A DNA stretch of 64,000 nucleotides. Source: Pseudomonas sp. HN11. GTDB taxonomy: Bacteria > Pseudomonadota > Gammaproteobacteria > Pseudomonadales > Pseudomonadaceae. Positions 43,224 through 51,848 of the stretch are shown one piece after another. Below the pieces are notes generated by a model. It was given only the letters and a program-made list of their open reading frames with translations, did not search any database and was not told where the DNA came from. Every line of letters starts with the position of its first letter. Position 1 is the stretch's first letter. The position numbers were made by a program, and so were the translations under genes. Location: NCBI RefSeq assembly GCF_021390155.1, contig NZ_CP089985.1, positions 879,001-943,000 on the forward strand. Reading direction: 5' to 3'.

Positions 43224-43934
43224 TTAATGCTGGACTTCAATTAAGCCATCGGCGCTCATGTTGACCTGGCTGGTGCCGGCCTCAACGTCTGGCGTCGGTG
43301 CCGAGTCCATTGCTGCGGCTTTCATCATCATCCCGCCGCGCGCATAGGGTTGTGGGTAACCGTTGGTATTGAAGTTCAGGTTGACGATCTTGTAGCCCTT
43401 GCCACCCAGGGCATCTGTGGCCAGTTGGGCGCGTGCCTTGAAGGCCGCGACGGCGTCCTTGAGCAACGCATCTTCGCTGGCCTTGCGCGTGGTGTCGGCG
43501 ATGGCGAAGTCCATGCTGTCCATCTTCAAGGTGTTAAGCAATTCTCCGGTGAGCTTGGACAGTGCGGGGAAGTCCGCGCTTTCCAGGCGCAGTTCGGCGC
43601 GTTCACGCCAGCCGGTGATCTTCTGGTTCTTGTTGTCGTAGATCGGGTAGCTGTTGCGGCTGCCTTGGCGCAGGGTCACGCCGTTGACTTCTCGGGCCTG
43701 GCCCAGGGCCTTGTTCATGGTGGTGGTGATTTCAGCGGCGAGCTTGGCCGGGTCGCTGTTCTGGGACTCGGTGTACAGGGTCACGATCATCTTGTCGCGA
43801 GCCACCTCCTGGCTGACCTCGGCACGCAGTGAAATCTGGTTGTAATGCAGCTCATCGGCGGCCAGGGTTGGAAGGCTGACCAGGGTTCCGACGCTGAGGG
43901 TGATGACGGCGGCACTGCGAGTGAAACGAGACAT
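43224..43934 (-). CDS. SIMPL-domain (DUF541) periplasmic protein
   Basis: A 236-residue protein with a signal peptide (SRFTRSAAVITLSVGTLVSLPTLAA, cleavage near 26). The rest is one SIMPL/DUF541 domain of the YggE kind: LRAEVSQEVARDKMIVTLYTESQNSDPAKLAAEI near 33-65, then REVNGVTLRQGSRNSYPIYDNKNQKITGWRERAEL, and a C-terminal RAQLATDALGGKGYKIVNLNF. Family members are periplasmic or outer-membrane-associated and YggE affects oxidative stress in E. coli; the molecular role is not known. In P. aeruginosa a gene of this kind lies directly between roxS and dppA1 as I recall. It has GGAG about 6 bases before the ATG. Confidence 0.82.
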   Translation of the reverse strand: MSRFTRSAAVITLSVGTLVSLPTLAADELHYNQISLRAEVSQEVARDKMIVTLYTESQNSDPAKLAAEITTTMNKALGQAREVNGVTLRQGSRNSYPIYDNKNQKITGWRERAELRLESADFPALSKLTGELLNTLKMDSMDFAIADTTRKASEDALLKDAVAAFKARAQLATDALGGKGYKIVNLNFNTNGYPQPYARGGMMMKAAAMDSAPTPDVEAGTSQVNMSADGLIEVQH

Positions 43935-44015
43935 GGAAACTCCTTGGGATAGTCGTGTTCGGTATGACTGTAGACGGTGGCGTCGGGTTCTTCGGGTTTA
44001 GGAATTAGAAAAAAA

Positions 44016-44095
44016 AGTTTCAAGCTGCAAGCTGCAAGCGAAAGCGGGGCGATCTTGCAGCTTTCAACTTGCGGCTTGCAGCTGCGGCGCCCGGT
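44016..44095. repeat. AAGCTGCAAG-type inverted repeat element
   Basis: CAAGCTGCAAGCTGCAAGCG and, after about 15 bases, CTTGCAGCTTTCAACTTGCG plus GCTTGCAGCTGCGG form overlapping direct and inverted copies of the AAGCTGCAAG unit. This intergenic motif recurs in P. fluorescens-group genomes as I recall. It lies between the divergent SIMPL and roxS genes. Confidence 0.6.
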
Positions 44096-44181
44096 GCGTC
44101 AAAGAGCCACATACCAATGCCCAAGGCGCTGCTTCGTTTATACTCCTGCCGATCCGCCTGCAGCGCTCACCGGGAGAGCAC

Positions 44182-45444
44182 ATGCTCGCCGCCGTAAAAC
44201 TGACTTCCGCCACTCGCCAGAACCTCTGGCGCCTGACGTTCATCCGTACCCTGGTATTGGCCGCACAGGCCGGCTCCGTCGGGCTCGCCTATTGGTTCGA
44301 CCTGCTGCCGCTGCCCTGGCTGCAACTGGGCGTGACCCTCGGTTTCTCCACCGTACTCTGTGCGTTTACGGCGGTCCGCTTGCGCACCACTTGGCCGGTG
44401 ACCGAGTTGGAATACGCCCTGCAGTTGGCCTGCGACCTGTTTATCCACAGTGTGTTGCTTTATTTCTCCGGCGGTTCCACCAATCCGTTTGTGTCGTATT
44501 ACCTGGTGCCATTGACCATCGCCGCCGTGACCTTGCCGTGGCGCTACTCGGTAGTGCTGTCGGGCATCGCCTTGACCCTTTACACCCTGCTTCTGGCGCA
44601 GTTCTACCCGCTGCAAACCTTCCCGATCGCACGAGAGAATCTGCAGATCTACGGAATGTGGCTGAGTTTTGCACTGTCCGCAGCGGTGATCACTTTCTTC
44701 GCCGCCCGCATGGCTGAAGAACTGCGCCGCCAGGAAGAACTGCGCGCCATTCGCCGGGAAGAAGGCCTGCGCGACCAGCAGTTGCTGGCGGTTGCTACTC
44801 AGGCCGCTGGCGCCGCCCATGAACTGGGCACACCCTTGGCCACCATGAGCGTGCTGCTCAACGAAATGACCCAGGACCATCACGATCCGGCGCTGCAAGA
44901 AGATCTCGGCGTGCTGCGTGAACAGGTCAAGCAGTGCAAGCAGACCTTGCAGCAACTGGTGCGCGCCGCCGAAGCCAATCGCCGCCTCGCAGTGGAAATG
45001 CAGGACGTGACCCAGTGGCTCGACGACGCGCTGAACCGCTGGCATCTGATGCGCCCTGAAGCCAGTTACCGGTTCCACCTGCTGGGACAGGGCAGCGTGC
45101 CGCGCATGGCGCCGCCGCCGGACCTGACCCAGGCGCTGCTCAACCTGCTGAACAACGCCGCCGACGCCTGCCCCGAAGGCCTGGGCGTACAGCTGGACTG
45201 GGATGCGGAAGACGTGACCATCAGCATTCGTGACCACGGCGCGGGCGTGCCCCTGGCCATTGCCGAACAGATCGGCAAACCCTTCTTTACCACCAAGGGC
45301 AAAGGCTTCGGCTTGGGCCTGTTTTTGAGCAAGGCCAGCGTGACCCGCGCGGGCGGCTCAGTGAAGCTCTATAGTCATGAGGAAGGTGGCACGCTCACCG
45401 AGCTGCGCCTGCCCCGTGTCGCACGAGGAGATATCGATGAGTGA
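44182..45444 (+). CDS. roxS: RegB/RoxS-type redox sensor histidine kinase
   Basis: A 420-residue inner-membrane sensor kinase. Six hydrophobic segments fill residues 15-185, the RegB/PrrB-type sensor, with FFSGGSTNPFVSYYLVPLTIAA near 95-115, the quinone-associated GGxxNPF motif of that family. The H box is AAGAAHELGTPLATMSVL near 210-228. ATP-binding boxes follow: LLNLLNNAADA, IRDHGAGVP and GKGFGLGLFLS. No redox Cys box like that of RegB is obvious. It senses respiratory or quinone state and phosphorylates the next gene product, which in P. aeruginosa controls the cyanide-insensitive oxidase and related genes. Its stop overlaps the roxR start by 8 bases. Confidence 0.9.
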   Translation: MLAAVKLTSATRQNLWRLTFIRTLVLAAQAGSVGLAYWFDLLPLPWLQLGVTLGFSTVLCAFTAVRLRTTWPVTELEYALQLACDLFIHSVLLYFSGGSTNPFVSYYLVPLTIAAVTLPWRYSVVLSGIALTLYTLLLAQFYPLQTFPIARENLQIYGMWLSFALSAAVITFFAARMAEELRRQEELRAIRREEGLRDQQLLAVATQAAGAAHELGTPLATMSVLLNEMTQDHHDPALQEDLGVLREQVKQCKQTLQQLVRAAEANRRLAVEMQDVTQWLDDALNRWHLMRPEASYRFHLLGQGSVPRMAPPPDLTQALLNLLNNAADACPEGLGVQLDWDAEDVTISIRDHGAGVPLAIAEQIGKPFFTTKGKGFGLGLFLSKASVTRAGGSVKLYSHEEGGTLTELRLPRVARGDIDE

Positions 45445-45997
45445 CGAGATCCAAGTCGAAGGCGAAGAACTGCCGCACCTGTTGCTGGTAGATGATGACG
45501 CCACCTTTACCCGCGTGATGGCGCGCGCCATGAGCCGCCGCGGTTTCCGTGTCAGCACCGCAGGATCGGCCGAAGAAGGCCTGACCATCGCCCACGCCGA
45601 CCTGCCGGACTACGCCGCGCTCGACCTGAAGATGGACGGTGACTCAGGCCTGGTGCTGTTGCCCAAGCTGCTGGAACTCGACCCTGAAATGCGCGTGGTG
45701 ATCCTCACCGGTTATTCCAGCATCGCCACGGCCGTCGAGGCGATCAAGCGCGGCGCCTGCAACTACCTGTGCAAGCCGGCGGACGCCGATGACGTACTGG
45801 CCGCCTTGCTCTCCGAACATGCCGACCTCGACACCCTGGTGCCGGAAAACCCGATGTCGGTGGACCGCCTGCAGTGGGAGCACATCCAGCGTGTGCTGAC
45901 CGAGCACGAAGGCAACATCTCCGCCACCGCCCGCGCCCTGGGCATGCACCGTCGTACCTTGCAGCGCAAGTTGCAGAAGCGTCCGGTGCGTCGCTGA
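45437..45997 (+). CDS. roxR: RegA/RoxR-type response regulator
   Basis: A 186-residue response regulator. The receiver domain (about 15-130) has the acidic pocket LLVDDDAT near 18, the phospho-acceptor Asp in YAALDLKMDGDSG near 63 and Lys in CNYLCKPADADD near 113. A short linker leads to a Fis-type helix-turn-helix (GNISATARALGMHRRTLQRKLQKR, near 157-182) that is nearly invariant in RegA/PrrA/ActR proteins. ATG 45437 lies inside the roxS end; GAGGAG is just upstream. An upstream ATG at 45377 would add 20 residues with no homology. Confidence 0.93.
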   Translation: MSDEIQVEGEELPHLLLVDDDATFTRVMARAMSRRGFRVSTAGSAEEGLTIAHADLPDYAALDLKMDGDSGLVLLPKLLELDPEMRVVILTGYSSIATAVEAIKRGACNYLCKPADADDVLAALLSEHADLDTLVPENPMSVDRLQWEHIQRVLTEHEGNISATARALGMHRRTLQRKLQKRPVRR

Positions 45998-46108
45998 GCC
46001 TGATCTGAACAACAGCTGAACAATCTGCTTCAGGCCGCACGGAGCCCCGAACCGATCAACTATGATCGGTTCGAACGCCTGTCACCTTTTCCCTACCGAG
46101 CCTGAACG

Positions 46109-47833
46109 ATGAATCAGAACGCTGAGTATTCCGCGGTCAACGATGCGGTGCGTGGGCAATTCTTTCGCCGCACCTGGGCGATGATCACACCCTATTGGCG
46201 CAGTGAAGAGAAGAGCAGGGCCTGGTTGTTGCTGGCAGTGGTAATCGGCTTGACGCTGTTCAGCGTGGCGATTTCCGTGTGGCTCAACCATTGGTACAAG
46301 GACTTTTACAACGCTCTGGAGAACAAGGACACCGCCGCCTTCTGGCAACAGATCGGCTATTTCTGCGGCATCGCCATCGTGGCGATTCTCGGCGCGGTGT
46401 ACCGTCTCTATTTGACCCAGATGCTGACGATTCGCTGGCGGGCGTGGCTGACCGAAAAGTATTTCGCACGGTGGCTTGGCCACAAGAATTACTACCAACT
46501 GGAGCAGGGCGGCTACACCGATAACCCGGACCAGCGGATTTCCGAAGACCTCAACAGCTTTACCTCGAATACCTTGAGCCTTGGCCTTGGCCTGCTGCGC
46601 AATGTGGTGAGCCTGGTGTCGTTCTCGATCATCCTGTGGGGCGTGTCGGGCAGCATCGAAGTATTCGGTATCACTGTCCCGGGCTACATGTTCTGGTGCG
46701 CCCTGGTTTACGCGGCCGTCGGCAGCTGGTTGACCCATCTGATCGGTCGCCGTCTGATCGGCTTGAGCAACCAACAACAACGTTTCGAAGCGGACCTGCG
46801 TTTCTCTATGGTGCGGGTACGGGAGAATGCCGAGAGTATCGCCCTGTACAACGGCGAGCCCAATGAGAATCAGCGGTTAAGCGCGCGGTTCGGGAAGGTC
46901 TGGCACAACTACTGGGAGATCATGAAGGTGTCCAAACGCCTGACGTTCTTCACCGCCGGCTACGAACAGATTGCCACCGTGTTTGCGTTTATCGTGGCCG
47001 CGCCGCGCTATTTCTCCGGCAAGATCGAGCTGGGTGAACTGATGCAAATCAACTCGGCGTTCGGCAACGTGCAGGGTAACTTCAGCTGGTTTATCAGCGC
47101 GTACTCGGACCTGGCGGGCTGGCGCGCGACCAGTGATCGTCTACTGAGCTTTCAGCAGGCGATGCGTGACAACGAGCAACGCCCAGCGGCTATCGATGTA
47201 AGTGTCGAGGGCGGACGCCTGGTGGTGCAAGGGTTGGGCATGGACCTGGCTGAGGGGCGCCACCTGCTGGCCGACGCCGATATGGTCGTTGAGCCGGGCC
47301 AACGTGTCATGCTCAGCGGCCGTTCCGGCAGCGGCAAAAGTACCTTGCTGCGTGCGATGGGGCAGCTCTGGCCTGCTGGGCACGGTAGTATCCGCCTGCC
47401 GGCCGAACGTTATCTATTCCTGCCGCAAAAACCTTACCTGCCGATTGGCACGCTGAAGGCGGTGTTGAGTTATCCACAGGGCGACAGCACCTACCCGGCA
47501 GAACGTTATGCACAGGTCCTGGAAACCTGCCGCCTGCCGCATCTGGTTGGCCGGCTGGAAGAAGCCAACCACTGGCAACGCATGCTCTCGCCGGGCGAGC
47601 AGCAACGCCTGGCCTTTGCTCGCGCGTTGCTGTTTGCGCCGCAATGGCTGTACATGGACGAAGCCACGTCCGCCATGGATGAAGAGGACGAGGCGACGCT
47701 GTATCAGGCGTTGATCGATGAGCTGCCGGGGTTGAGCATTGTCAGCGTCGGCCATCGCAGTAGCCTCAAGCGCTTCCATGGGCGGCATGTGCGGATCGAG
47801 GGTGGGCTGTTGCAGGAACAACAACTGGCTTAA
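46109..47833 (+). CDS. SbmA/BacA-like ABC transporter (fused membrane and ATP-binding domains)
   Basis: A 574-residue half-transporter. The membrane part (about 1-330) begins FFRRTWAMITPYWRSEEKSRAWLLLAVVIGL and contains the family segments VWLNHWYKDFYNALENKD and LTIRWRAWLTEKYFARWLGHKNYYQL, with DNPDQRISEDLNSFTSN next, matching SbmA/BacA and YddA. The ATPase part has Walker A SGRSGSGKSTLLRAMGQLW near 410, signature LSPGEQQRLAFARALLFAP near 495 and Walker B WLYMDEATSAMDEED. Relatives import or export peptide-like compounds or vitamin B12; substrate unknown. It is convergent with zapG across a strong bidirectional terminator. Confidence 0.9.
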   Translation: MNQNAEYSAVNDAVRGQFFRRTWAMITPYWRSEEKSRAWLLLAVVIGLTLFSVAISVWLNHWYKDFYNALENKDTAAFWQQIGYFCGIAIVAILGAVYRLYLTQMLTIRWRAWLTEKYFARWLGHKNYYQLEQGGYTDNPDQRISEDLNSFTSNTLSLGLGLLRNVVSLVSFSIILWGVSGSIEVFGITVPGYMFWCALVYAAVGSWLTHLIGRRLIGLSNQQQRFEADLRFSMVRVRENAESIALYNGEPNENQRLSARFGKVWHNYWEIMKVSKRLTFFTAGYEQIATVFAFIVAAPRYFSGKIELGELMQINSAFGNVQGNFSWFISAYSDLAGWRATSDRLLSFQQAMRDNEQRPAAIDVSVEGGRLVVQGLGMDLAEGRHLLADADMVVEPGQRVMLSGRSGSGKSTLLRAMGQLWPAGHGSIRLPAERYLFLPQKPYLPIGTLKAVLSYPQGDSTYPAERYAQVLETCRLPHLVGRLEEANHWQRMLSPGEQQRLAFARALLFAPQWLYMDEATSAMDEEDEATLYQALIDELPGLSIVSVGHRSSLKRFHGRHVRIEGGLLQEQQLA

Positions 47834-47885
47834 GGTCGCACCTCCCACAGTGGATCTAGAGTGTTCTGAAGAATGAGCACTCAAC

Positions 47886-47922
47886 AAAAAGCCCGGCTGA
47901 TCATCGATCAGCCGGGCTTTTT
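47886..47922. terminator. Bidirectional terminator between ABC gene and zapG
   Basis: AAAAAGCCCGGCTGATC and GATCAGCCGGGCTTTTT form a 17-bp nearly perfect palindrome with a short centre, placed between two convergent genes. Confidence 0.95.
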
Positions 47923-47939
47923 AGTGTTTGAAGATTAAG

Positions 47940-48377
47940 TTACTTCTTCAAACCGTAATGCTCATCCAGCATGCCTGGGGCGTTCGGCGTCTTTGGCGCG
48001 TAGTCCCGTGGTGGCTCCTGGTTTTCCCGTGGCGGGGTCAGGCGTTCCCGTGGGGGTTGCGGTGCATCGGAATGCAACGCGGCCAGCAGGCGCTGGCGGG
48101 TGATGTCGTCGAGGGCCAGGCGGTTGGCGCCATCGGCGAGGTGATCCTGTACTTCCTGGTAGCTCTGGGTGAGCTTCTTGACCAGGGTCGCGGTGCTGTT
48201 GAAGTGGGTAACAACCTCGTTCTGATAACTGTCAAAACGTTCCTGAATGTCATCCAGCTGACGCTGCGTGCGGTTAGGCGCGGCATTCGGCAGCAAGCGA
48301 GCAACCAGGAAACCAATGGCGACACCGGCAACCAGGGCAAGAGTCGGCAACAACCAAACTAAGAGCGAGTGTTCCAC
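47940..48377 (-). CDS. zapG: YhcB/ZapG-family cell-division-associated membrane protein (DUF1043)
   Basis: A 145-residue protein with one N-terminal transmembrane helix (LLVWLLPTLALVAGVAIGFLVARLLP, about 5-30) and a cytoplasmic coiled-coil-prone region (RTQRQLDDIQERFDSYQNEVVTHFNSTATLVKKLTQSYQEVQDHLADGANRL, about 36-88). A Pro-rich tail (about 110-140) follows. This is the DUF1043 pattern; E. coli YhcB (ZapG) links envelope growth and division. The place beside the hydrolase-trpS-zapE group matches Pseudomonas gene order. Confidence 0.88.
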   Translation of the reverse strand: MEHSLLVWLLPTLALVAGVAIGFLVARLLPNAAPNRTQRQLDDIQERFDSYQNEVVTHFNSTATLVKKLTQSYQEVQDHLADGANRLALDDITRQRLLAALHSDAPQPPRERLTPPRENQEPPRDYAPKTPNAPGMLDEHYGLKK

Positions 48378-48518
48378 GAGTCCTTCCTCTATAAACGGCT
48401 TTGCTTTACGTTAACGGCTCAAACCTGCGCTGTATACCGCGATTAAGCTCGCAATGATGCCATGCACAGACTTTTAGCTAGACGAGTCGACCCTTTGTGA
48501 GGTCACGGAGTTCATCTC

Positions 48519-49154
48519 TTGCTCATGCGTGAAACCCCCGTTTTGATCGATGGCCCGGTAGGCCAATTGGAAGCCCTGTACCTGGATCACCCCGAGCCAC
48601 GTGGCCTGGCGCTGATCTGCCACCCCAACCCGGTGCAGGGCGGGACCATGCTCAATAAAGTGGTATCGACCCTGCAACGCACCGCCCGCGATGCTGGTTT
48701 GATTACTTTACGTTTCAATTATCGTGGTGTCGGCGCGAGTGCCGGCACGCACGATATGAGCACCGGTGAAGTGGATGACGCCGAAGCGGCCGCCACCTGG
48801 CTGCGGGACAAACACCCGGACCTGCCGATCACCTTGCTCGGTTTTTCCTTCGGTGGCTATGTCGCTGCCAGCCTCGGCGGCCGTCTGGAAGCCAAGGGCG
48901 AAGAACTGTCTCATCTGTTCATGGTTGCCGCTGCGGTGATGCGCCTGAGCGATAACGACCTGTTGCCCCAAGACTGCCCACTGACTGTGATCCAGCCTGA
49001 AACCGACGAAGTGGTCGACCCGCAACTCGTCTACGACTGGTCCGCCGCCTTGAATCGCCCCCATGAGCTGCTGAAAGTGGCAGAATGCGGACACTTTTTT
49101 CACGGCAAGCTCACCGATCTGAAGGATCTGGTGCTGCCGCGTCTCTCGAATTGA
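48519..49154 (+). CDS. Alpha/beta-hydrolase family protein
   Basis: A 211-residue serine hydrolase of the small YsgA/CPA-like group (PssA-type alpha/beta fold). Landmarks: RGLALICHPNPVQGGTMLNKVV near 30-50, LRFNYRGVGASAGTHD near 70, nucleophile elbow LLGFSFGGYVAASLGG near 107, Asp in QPETDEVVDPQLV near 165 and His in AECGHFFHGKL near 190. The start is a choice: TTG at 48519 has GGAG at an ideal 8 bases, while ATG at 48525 is 14 bases away. No substrate can be named. trpS follows 24 bases later, so they may be cotranscribed. Confidence 0.8.
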   Translation: MLMRETPVLIDGPVGQLEALYLDHPEPRGLALICHPNPVQGGTMLNKVVSTLQRTARDAGLITLRFNYRGVGASAGTHDMSTGEVDDAEAAATWLRDKHPDLPITLLGFSFGGYVAASLGGRLEAKGEELSHLFMVAAAVMRLSDNDLLPQDCPLTVIQPETDEVVDPQLVYDWSAALNRPHELLKVAECGHFFHGKLTDLKDLVLPRLSN

Positions 49155-49178
49155 TAGCAGTCTGATAAGCGATTACCC

Positions 49179-50534
49179 ATGACGACTCGTACCCGTATCC
49201 TCACCGGCATCACCACCACCGGCACGCCGCACCTGGGCAACTACGCCGGTGCGATCCGCCCGGCGATCCTCGCCAGCCAGGATGCCAATGCCGACTCCTT
49301 CTACTTCCTGGCCGACTACCACGCCCTGATCAAGTGCGATGACCCGCAGCGCATCCAGCGCTCGCGCATGGAAATCGCCGCAACCTGGCTGGCCGGTGGC
49401 CTGGATGTGAACCGGGTGACCTTCTACCGCCAGTCCGACATCCCGGAAATCCCCGAGCTGACCTGGCTGCTGACCTGCGTTGCCGCCAAGGGCCTGCTCA
49501 ACCGCGCCCACGCCTACAAGGCGTCGGTGGACAAAAACGTGGAAGCCGGCGAAGACCCGGATGCGGGCATCAGCATGGGCCTGTACAGCTACCCGGTGCT
49601 GATGGCGGCGGACATCCTGATGTTCAACGCGCACAAGGTGCCGGTCGGTCGCGACCAGATCCAACACGTGGAAATGGCTCGTGATATCGGCCAGCGCTTC
49701 AACCACCTGTTCGGCAACGGTAAAGAATTCTTCACCATGCCCGAGGCATTGATTGAAGAAAGCGTCGCCACCTTGCCGGGCCTGGATGGCCGCAAGATGT
49801 CCAAAAGCTACGACAACACCATCCCGTTGTTCACCAGCGCCAAGGACATGAAGGACGCAATCTCGCGGATCGTCACCGACTCCCGCGCCCCTGGCGAAGC
49901 CAAGGACCCGGACAATTCGCACCTGTTCACCCTGTATCAGGCGTTTGCCAGCAAGGCCCAGGAAGAAGAGTTCCGCGCCGAACTGCTGCAAGGTCTGGGC
50001 TGGGGCGAGGCTAAGAATCGTCTGTTCCAACTGCTGGACGGCCAGCTGGGCGAAGCCCGCGAGCGTTACCATCAACTGATGTCGCGCCCGTCGGACATGG
50101 AAGACCTGCTGCTGGTCGGCGCCAACAAAGCCCGTGCCGTGGCGGCACCCTTCCTGGCCGAGCTGCGTGAGGCGGTGGGCCTGCGTTCGTTCGTCAATCA
50201 GGCTGCAGCGCCAGTTGCGACCAAGAAGAAAGCTGCTAAAGCCGCGCGCTTCGTGAGCTTTCGCGAAGACGACGGTAGCTTCCGCTTCCGCCTGCTGGCG
50301 GCCGATGGTGAACAACTGCTGTTGTCGCGCAACTTTGCCGATGGCAAAGCAGCGGGCGCAGTGACCAAGCAACTGCAAAGCGGCGACGCGCTGGACCTGC
50401 GCACCGAGGCCCTGGGCTTCAGCGTATGGCTGGACGGTGCCGCAGTGGCCGACAGCGCCGAGTTCGCTGACGCCGCTTCCCGCGATGCCGCCATCGAAGC
50501 CTTGCGCGTTGCGTTGACCCCCCTCGAGGATTAA
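49179..50534 (+). CDS. trpS: Tryptophanyl-tRNA synthetase with C-terminal extension
   Basis: A 451-residue class I aminoacyl-tRNA synthetase. HIGH-like motif ITTTGTPHLGNYAGAI near 9, KMSKS motif LDGRKMSKSYDNTIPLF near 205. Most bacterial TrpS proteins have about 330 residues; this one has an extra 100 at the end: a Lys/Ala linker (TKKKAAKAARFVSF, near 348) and a domain FRFRLLAADGEQLLLSRNF resembling YegP/DUF1508 repeats. The same extended form is known in pseudomonads, so it is not a fusion error. A strong terminator follows at 50564-50593. Confidence 0.95.
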   Translation: MTTRTRILTGITTTGTPHLGNYAGAIRPAILASQDANADSFYFLADYHALIKCDDPQRIQRSRMEIAATWLAGGLDVNRVTFYRQSDIPEIPELTWLLTCVAAKGLLNRAHAYKASVDKNVEAGEDPDAGISMGLYSYPVLMAADILMFNAHKVPVGRDQIQHVEMARDIGQRFNHLFGNGKEFFTMPEALIEESVATLPGLDGRKMSKSYDNTIPLFTSAKDMKDAISRIVTDSRAPGEAKDPDNSHLFTLYQAFASKAQEEEFRAELLQGLGWGEAKNRLFQLLDGQLGEARERYHQLMSRPSDMEDLLLVGANKARAVAAPFLAELREAVGLRSFVNQAAAPVATKKKAAKAARFVSFREDDGSFRFRLLAADGEQLLLSRNFADGKAAGAVTKQLQSGDALDLRTEALGFSVWLDGAAVADSAEFADAASRDAAIEALRVALTPLED

Positions 50535-50563
50535 CCCGACCAAGGGTTGATTGCCATTATCCA

Positions 50564-50593
50564 GGGCCGTCGTTACAGTGACGGCCCGTTTTT
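50564..50593 (+). terminator. Rho-independent terminator after trpS
   Basis: GGGCCGTC, an 8-base loop and GACGGCCC form a perfect 8-bp stem followed by GTTTTTG, 30 bases after the trpS stop and 21 before zapE. Confidence 0.88.
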
Positions 50594-50613
50594 GTTGCCT
50601 TGCTAACGAAATT

Positions 50614-51708
50614 ATGACGCCCCTAGAACGATATCAAGCTGATCTGAAACGCCCTGAATTCTTCCATGACGCGGCCCAGGAAAATGCGGTGCGTCATTTG
50701 CAGCGCCTGTACGACGACCTCGTCGCGGCGTCGCAGAACAAGCCCGGGATGTTCAGCAAGCTGTTTGGCAAGAAAGACCACACGCCGGTCAAGGGCCTGT
50801 ACTTCTGGGGCGGCGTCGGCCGAGGCAAGACTTACCTGGTCGACACTTTCTTCGAGGCGCTGCCGTTCAAGGAAAAGGTCCGGACGCACTTCCACCGCTT
50901 CATGAAGCGCGTGCACGAAGAGATGAAGACGCTGCCGGGCGAGAAAAACCCGCTGACCATCATCGCCAAGCGGTTCTCCGAAGAAGCCCGGGTGATCTGC
51001 TTCGATGAGTTCTTCGTCTCCGACATCACCGACGCCATGATCCTCGGCACCCTGATGGAAGAGCTGTTCAAGAACGGCGTGACCCTGGTCGCTACCTCGA
51101 ACATCGTGCCCGACGGTTTGTACAAGGACGGCCTGCAGCGTGCGCGCTTCCTGCCGGCCATCGCGCTGATCAAACAGAACACCGAAATCGTCAACGTCGA
51201 CAGCGGCGTCGACTATCGCCTGCGTCACCTGGAGCAAGCGGAGCTGTTCCACTTCCCGCTGAACGAAGCGGCCCACGAAAGCCTGAAAAAGAGTTTCCGC
51301 GCCCTCACGCCGGAATGCACCCAGGCGGTGGAAAACGACAAGTTGATGATCGAGAACCGCGAAATCATCGCGCTGCGCACCTGTGATGACGTGGCCTGGT
51401 TCGAATTCCGCCAGCTGTGCGATGGCCCGCGTAGCCAGAACGACTACATCGAGCTGGGCAAGATCTTTCACGCGGTGATCTTGAGTGGGGTTGAGCAGAT
51501 GAGCGTCACCACCGACGACATCGCGCGCCGTTTCATCAACATGGTCGACGAGTTTTACGACCGGAACGTGAAGCTGATCATCTCGGCGGAAGTTGAGTTG
51601 AAGGATCTGTATACCGGCGGTCGCCTGAACTTCGAATTCCAGCGCACGCTGAGCCGCTTGCTGGAAATGCAGTCCCACGAATTCCTGTCGCGTGGGCACA
51701 AGCCGTAA
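50614..51708 (+). CDS. zapE: AFG1/ZapE-family ATPase
   Basis: A 364-residue AAA-type ATPase. Walker A GLYFWGGVGRGKTYLVDTFF near 57, Walker B EARVICFDEFFVSDITDAM near 128, and the sensor TLVATSNIVPDGLYKDGLQR near 165-185, all typical of ZapE (YhcM), which acts at the Z-ring during division in E. coli. ATG 50614 follows the terminator; the frame reaches further up only through the terminator region. The C-terminal half has LSGVEQMSVTTDDIARRFINMVDEFYDRNVKL. Confidence 0.93.
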   Translation: MTPLERYQADLKRPEFFHDAAQENAVRHLQRLYDDLVAASQNKPGMFSKLFGKKDHTPVKGLYFWGGVGRGKTYLVDTFFEALPFKEKVRTHFHRFMKRVHEEMKTLPGEKNPLTIIAKRFSEEARVICFDEFFVSDITDAMILGTLMEELFKNGVTLVATSNIVPDGLYKDGLQRARFLPAIALIKQNTEIVNVDSGVDYRLRHLEQAELFHFPLNEAAHESLKKSFRALTPECTQAVENDKLMIENREIIALRTCDDVAWFEFRQLCDGPRSQNDYIELGKIFHAVILSGVEQMSVTTDDIARRFINMVDEFYDRNVKLIISAEVELKDLYTGGRLNFEFQRTLSRLLEMQSHEFLSRGHKP

Positions 51709-51731
51709 GCAAATCTCCAGAACAATGGAGA

Positions 51732-51831
51732 TCAACTGTGGGAGCGGGCTTGCTGGCGAATGCGGAATGTCAGTCACTGAATGTATTGACTGATCCACCG
51801 CTTTCGCGAGCAGGCCCGCTCCCACATTTTT
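51732..51831. repeat. REPIN (inverted REP pair)
   Basis: CAACTGTGGGAGCGGGCTTG (from 51733) and, about 35 bases on, CGCGAGCAGGCCCGCTCC then CACA are inverted REP halves around a short spacer, between the convergent zapE and GlxA-regulator genes. Confidence 0.85.
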
Positions 51832-51848
51832 ACTGCGTTCAACCGGGG

